NCBI RefSeq assembly: GCF_964340395.1
Contig: NC_135564.1
Coordinates: 3,774,861-3,838,860, forward strand
DNA from: Glandiceps talaboti
Lineage: Eukaryota; Hemichordata; Enteropneusta; Spengelidae
Length of the DNA stretch: 64,000 bases
Reading direction: 5' to 3'
Made by a program: the position numbers and the translations under genes. The notes under the pieces were generated by a model. It had not been told where the DNA came from and made no database searches. It saw only the letters and a list, made by a program, of their open reading frames with translations. Shown here in pieces: positions 60,963 to 64,000 of this stretch. Position 1 is the first letter of the stretch. Every line of letters starts with the position of its first letter.

Positions 60963-61165
60963 GTCTGGGATGTCTACAGCAGTTGATCTCTGCAGACAGC
61001 CAAAATGATCTTTCTCCAGCCCTTTCGATCTGTAGCTGCACGTTGGATGTCCTTGACAGTCGGTGGAATTGATGAACAAATAGTGTTGGCTATGTATTGG
61101 TGGTATAACCGTCGCTGTCCAGTTCTAGTGCGCTTTCCATGTGTGGGATTGTATGAGTTTTCATA
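60963..61165 (-). pseudogene. Remnant of a LINE-type retrotransposon ORF (C-terminal end)
   Basis: On the minus strand one frame reads …HGKRTRTGQRRLYHQYIANT…, then DIQRAATDRKGWRKIILAVC and a TAG near 60980. The pattern GxxRTxxQRRxxxxY…I…A.DR..WR is the usual tail of non-LTR retrotransposon reverse transcriptase ORFs. Only about 60 residues remain, cut off upstream; a (TC)n run lies just past the stop. The subfamily cannot be told. Confidence 0.6.
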
Positions 61166-61364
61166 AGGTTAACTAAACATAAAAATATCCATTTTTCCAT
61201 ATGTCCAAAATCTTCAAGTACGTTTTCCATTTCAATAATTCTTTTTAAAACAAATAATTTTGTTAAAAACTCTTATTTTCTAAAGGAAAATTTGTTGTTC
61301 TGTATATATTTAAACTTTTTACAGTAACATATATTGTATAATATAATAACAATAATAGGTTTTT

Positions 61365-61411
61365 TTTATATAGCGCTTTCCCATACTGTGCTCAGAGCGC
61401 TTTACAATGAC
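61365..61411. repeat. Dispersed palindromic 'agcgcttt' motif
   Basis: tatatagcgctttcccatac followed by tgtgctcagagcgctttaca. The two agcgcttt words in this arrangement are a short dispersed repeat I recall from many marine animal genomes. Boundaries and class are uncertain. Confidence 0.5.
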
Positions 61412-61689
61412 AAGATTTCATATTTGGTAATTAATTCAATGAAAGTTTAAAGCTTCTAAATGTTTTAATGCAAAGAAAAGTGGAGACAAATCTATTTATT
61501 ATATAATATTTAAATCTTAATTATATCACTTATATCTACATCACCATGACAATGCTATTACCATGTGTAACGTAATACATGCCACTGTAATTAGCTTATG
61601 TCTGTCTTATGCTTGTGATATAAGTAATGGTGCCGCAATCATATCTCTTACAGATACTTCATACCGTCATCACCACATTGATATCCAAT

Positions 61690-62070
61690 TATTATGTTTT
61701 GCAAGTAGGTTTCTTCATCATGTATGTATGTTGTCTGCATTGAGGTTTTCTTCTTTGATCTTGTAAAGTAGCAAACTATGTCTCTATGTCCTAACCTATA
61801 CATGTAGGTTTCTTCATTATGCATGTATGCTGTCCGCATTGTGGTCTTCTTTGATCTTGTCAATTAGCAACTAAATCTCTTATAAATGTTCAAACCTCCA
61901 CATGTCGGTTTCTTCACTGTGTGCATCATGGCTTTTTTCTTTGATCTTGCCAAGTAGCAGACTATTAATTTAAAAGTCCCAACCTTACACATGTGAGTTT
62001 CTTTGTATGCTGTCTGCATCATGGTCTTCTTCTTTGATCTTGCCACGTAGCAGACCTGTGTCTCTAGGGT
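61690..62070. repeat. ~110-bp tandem repeat, 4 diverged copies
   Basis: Each copy carries 'aggtttcttcat', 'tatgctgtctgcat', 'tggtcttcttctttgatctt' and 'gccaagtagcagac' in order. Minus-strand frames (ARSKKKTMMQTAY-like) arise from the repeat and have no exon context. Confidence 0.85.
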
Positions 62071-62963
62071 TTCCAATCATGCCGAAAGGTTTGTGTGTGG
62101 ACAATGATAAGTCATTCCCTTTTCACACTATTTTAACTCCTGGTCATGATAAGGATAGCCTGATAACAGTCACTCCTTGAAATTATTTCATCTATAATTC
62201 ATCTCACTGAAATCTTCTTAAAATGCTGTTTTTATGCCAATAGTACCGTAATACTTGTTATAGCCAGAGTGTCAATGCATGTGCTCTGACTGTCAATCCA
62301 TGTAGTGACTCATGTTTGTAAAGTTTCCGGGGCTCTTGCATCAGAACTTTAATTTACAGGGTGTGAGTTTGTCTGTAAGATACATGTATGCCATGTTGCG
62401 ATGCCCTCACGCATCTCTCACTCCTGCTCACAGATTAGGAATGAATGGCACGACTGGTGTGAGTCTACTCTGTGTCTGACTATCATCATGTCCAGGTAAC
62501 GACTCCTCTCTGCTAAAGTTCTGAGAAACTTGCCTCAGAACTTTTGTATGCTTCCTGAAGTTTATAGAGTAACTTTAAATTCCTTCTCAGAGACCTGCCA
62601 GTTGATATCTTGATCAGACAATCAAATAGTCGGAGAGATCAAATCTTCACCTTCATAGAAGACATAACATGTGTTGCTCTACCCTAACCCTTCCCCTCCC
62701 TCCGCTCGATTAGCACTTTTATATAGTTTGGTCGTGTCTACAAGAATTTAACTTGTAAATATGTGATAATATGGCGAGTAATTTATTTGACAGAAATTGA
62801 CAAACATTTCTTTTTCATGTAGAGGTTTTAGAACCAAGATGGTTTTGATATAAATTTGACCTTTAGGGTCAGGAGTAATTTGCATATTCTCAACAAAAAG
62901 TTCAACACTGATGATGACATGAATGAAGTCTCCTTGTAATTAACATAGCTGTAGATGGACAGA

Positions 62964-63181
62964 TAGTCTGTGAGGAACACTGAAGCTGGGAAACCTAACA
63001 CATTGGTCAATCCCTCTCAGAGAGAAGGGGGCCTCACGACATGATGTATCTTACATGTACAGTCTAATGGACAGATACTCTGCAAGGTACAGTGTGGCGA
63101 GGAACCCTCACACATCGGTCAATCCCTCTCAGAGAGAAGGGGCCAGTGAGGGTTGCACGACACAACATACATCTCAGTTTA
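62964..63181. mobile_element. Two tandem MITE copies sharing 9-bp target duplications
   Basis: Element 62964-63066 (tagtctgtgagg…tacagtcta) and element 63076-63181 (tactctgcaagg…tcagttta) both contain 'cggtcaatccctctcagaga' type sequence. The 9-bp repeat ATGGACAGA occurs at 62955-62963 and 63067-63075, and as ATGGACGGA at 63182-63190, so the order is duplication-element-duplication-element-duplication. Confidence 0.85.
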
Positions 63182-64000
63182 ATGGACGGATAGACACATA
63201 GACAGATGCAAAGACATATGTAGCGAACACATTTTAATAGTCCCCATAGGGCTTAATTATTATATCAGGTGAGTAAATACTGTGAAAATTCTCTTTTCAT
63301 TTATAAATAGCTGTCCCAGAGATTTTGATTAGTACAAAATTTATACTGCAAAGTCAAGAAAATTCTTTTATCTGTGATTTCCATGGAACATAACACATTT
63401 ACAGGTATCTTACAAATAAATCCTGATCCAGAAAAATGCCCATTCTACTTTTAATACTATAATTATCAGAACCCAATACAATTCAATTATAACTGTCTCC
63501 CTGGGGATCTTATACATTTTTCAATATTGGGAAATAATTTCTATATGTCTCCTTGATGTCATTCACTAATGAACACATCATTTCCCAAACACTCTGTTGC
63601 TATGGTTAACATAATACAGCGTGTATACAAAAAATACCGCATTACAAAATATCCAAGCATTGTTTCACGAGCAGATTTTCATTTATTATGTCCAAAAGAT
63701 GCACAAGATTATTTTATAATTATTTACACACTCGAGCTCTGTGGTATGGTTTACACCCTATTATTTTCAATGAAACAGTTGGATCTGATACACAACAGAA
63801 ATGAATGGGTGTAAAAGAATAGAAGAAATCAGCAGTCTGAGCAATTGATGTGCCACTCACACAGCCATTTATTAACACATCAAAGGTTGGTATTCCCTAT
63901 CCCTTACTATGTATTGACCCAAACATTTACCATTTTGACCCATAGCAATATCGGACTCTGGAAGAAATAATATTGTTATCAGACTTCCAAGTTTGTATAC

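Noticed and set aside
61648-62076. Lys/Thr-rich minus-strand frames (ARSKKK…)
   Set aside because: Products of the ~110-bp tandem repeat, each interrupted by stops and without splice sites.

Overview
The window is nuclear DNA of an invertebrate animal. Genes are split by GT-AG introns, the sequence is AT-rich, microsatellites and short repeats are common, and every recognisable protein is a metazoan orthologue. Repeat types (a tRNA-like SINE with a CCGGGGAAAACCTGCG-type core, small foldback elements, a CGCCCTCT-rich style) suggest a marine invertebrate, either a non-vertebrate deuterostome or a lophotrochozoan. The species cannot be fixed from sequence alone.

Layout. (1) 1-10850, minus: TONSL, 15 coding exons, running off the left edge before its C-terminal LRR part. 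Its intron 9 holds a tandem array of copies of its own exon 9. (2) 10851-13406: promoter region between TONSL and a zinc-finger gene, with a 27-nt promoter motif shared by both genes and a ~190-bp foldback. (3) 13407-15620, plus: intronless-coding C2H2 zinc-finger gene (737 aa, ten fingers, an array of finger-like half repeats, a PxDLS corepressor motif). (4) 18605-20377, plus: BBS10, coding region in a single exon. (5) 22230-25692, minus: RP9, six exons. (6) 26633-32869, plus: OSGEP, 13 coding exons, 335 aa, head-to-head with RP9. (7) 39173-58551, minus: the last eight exons of a PPP1R16-type (MYPT3/TIMAP) myosin-phosphatase regulator ending in a CaaX box; its 5' exon(s) lie to the right of the window.

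All exon boundaries below were read by eye from GT-AG sites. They were checked by phase continuity and by alignment to remembered family sequences, and the reading frames close exactly (RP9 211 aa, OSGEP 335 aa, TONSL first 800 codons). The genes are mostly unrelated housekeeping or cytoskeletal functions: fork repair, ciliary chaperonin, splicing, tRNA t6A synthesis, PP1 targeting. TONSL and PPP1R16A are also close neighbours on human 8q24.3, so their linkage here may be ancient.

Most notable: the exon-9 array in TONSL (15 copies, one of them a complete open splice-ready exon); the half-finger repeats in the zinc-finger gene; a BBS10 without the GDG ATP motif; clusters of SRF-type CArG boxes and of CACCTG E-boxes downstream of the PPP1R16-type gene; and several small transposon families with 9-bp target duplications.
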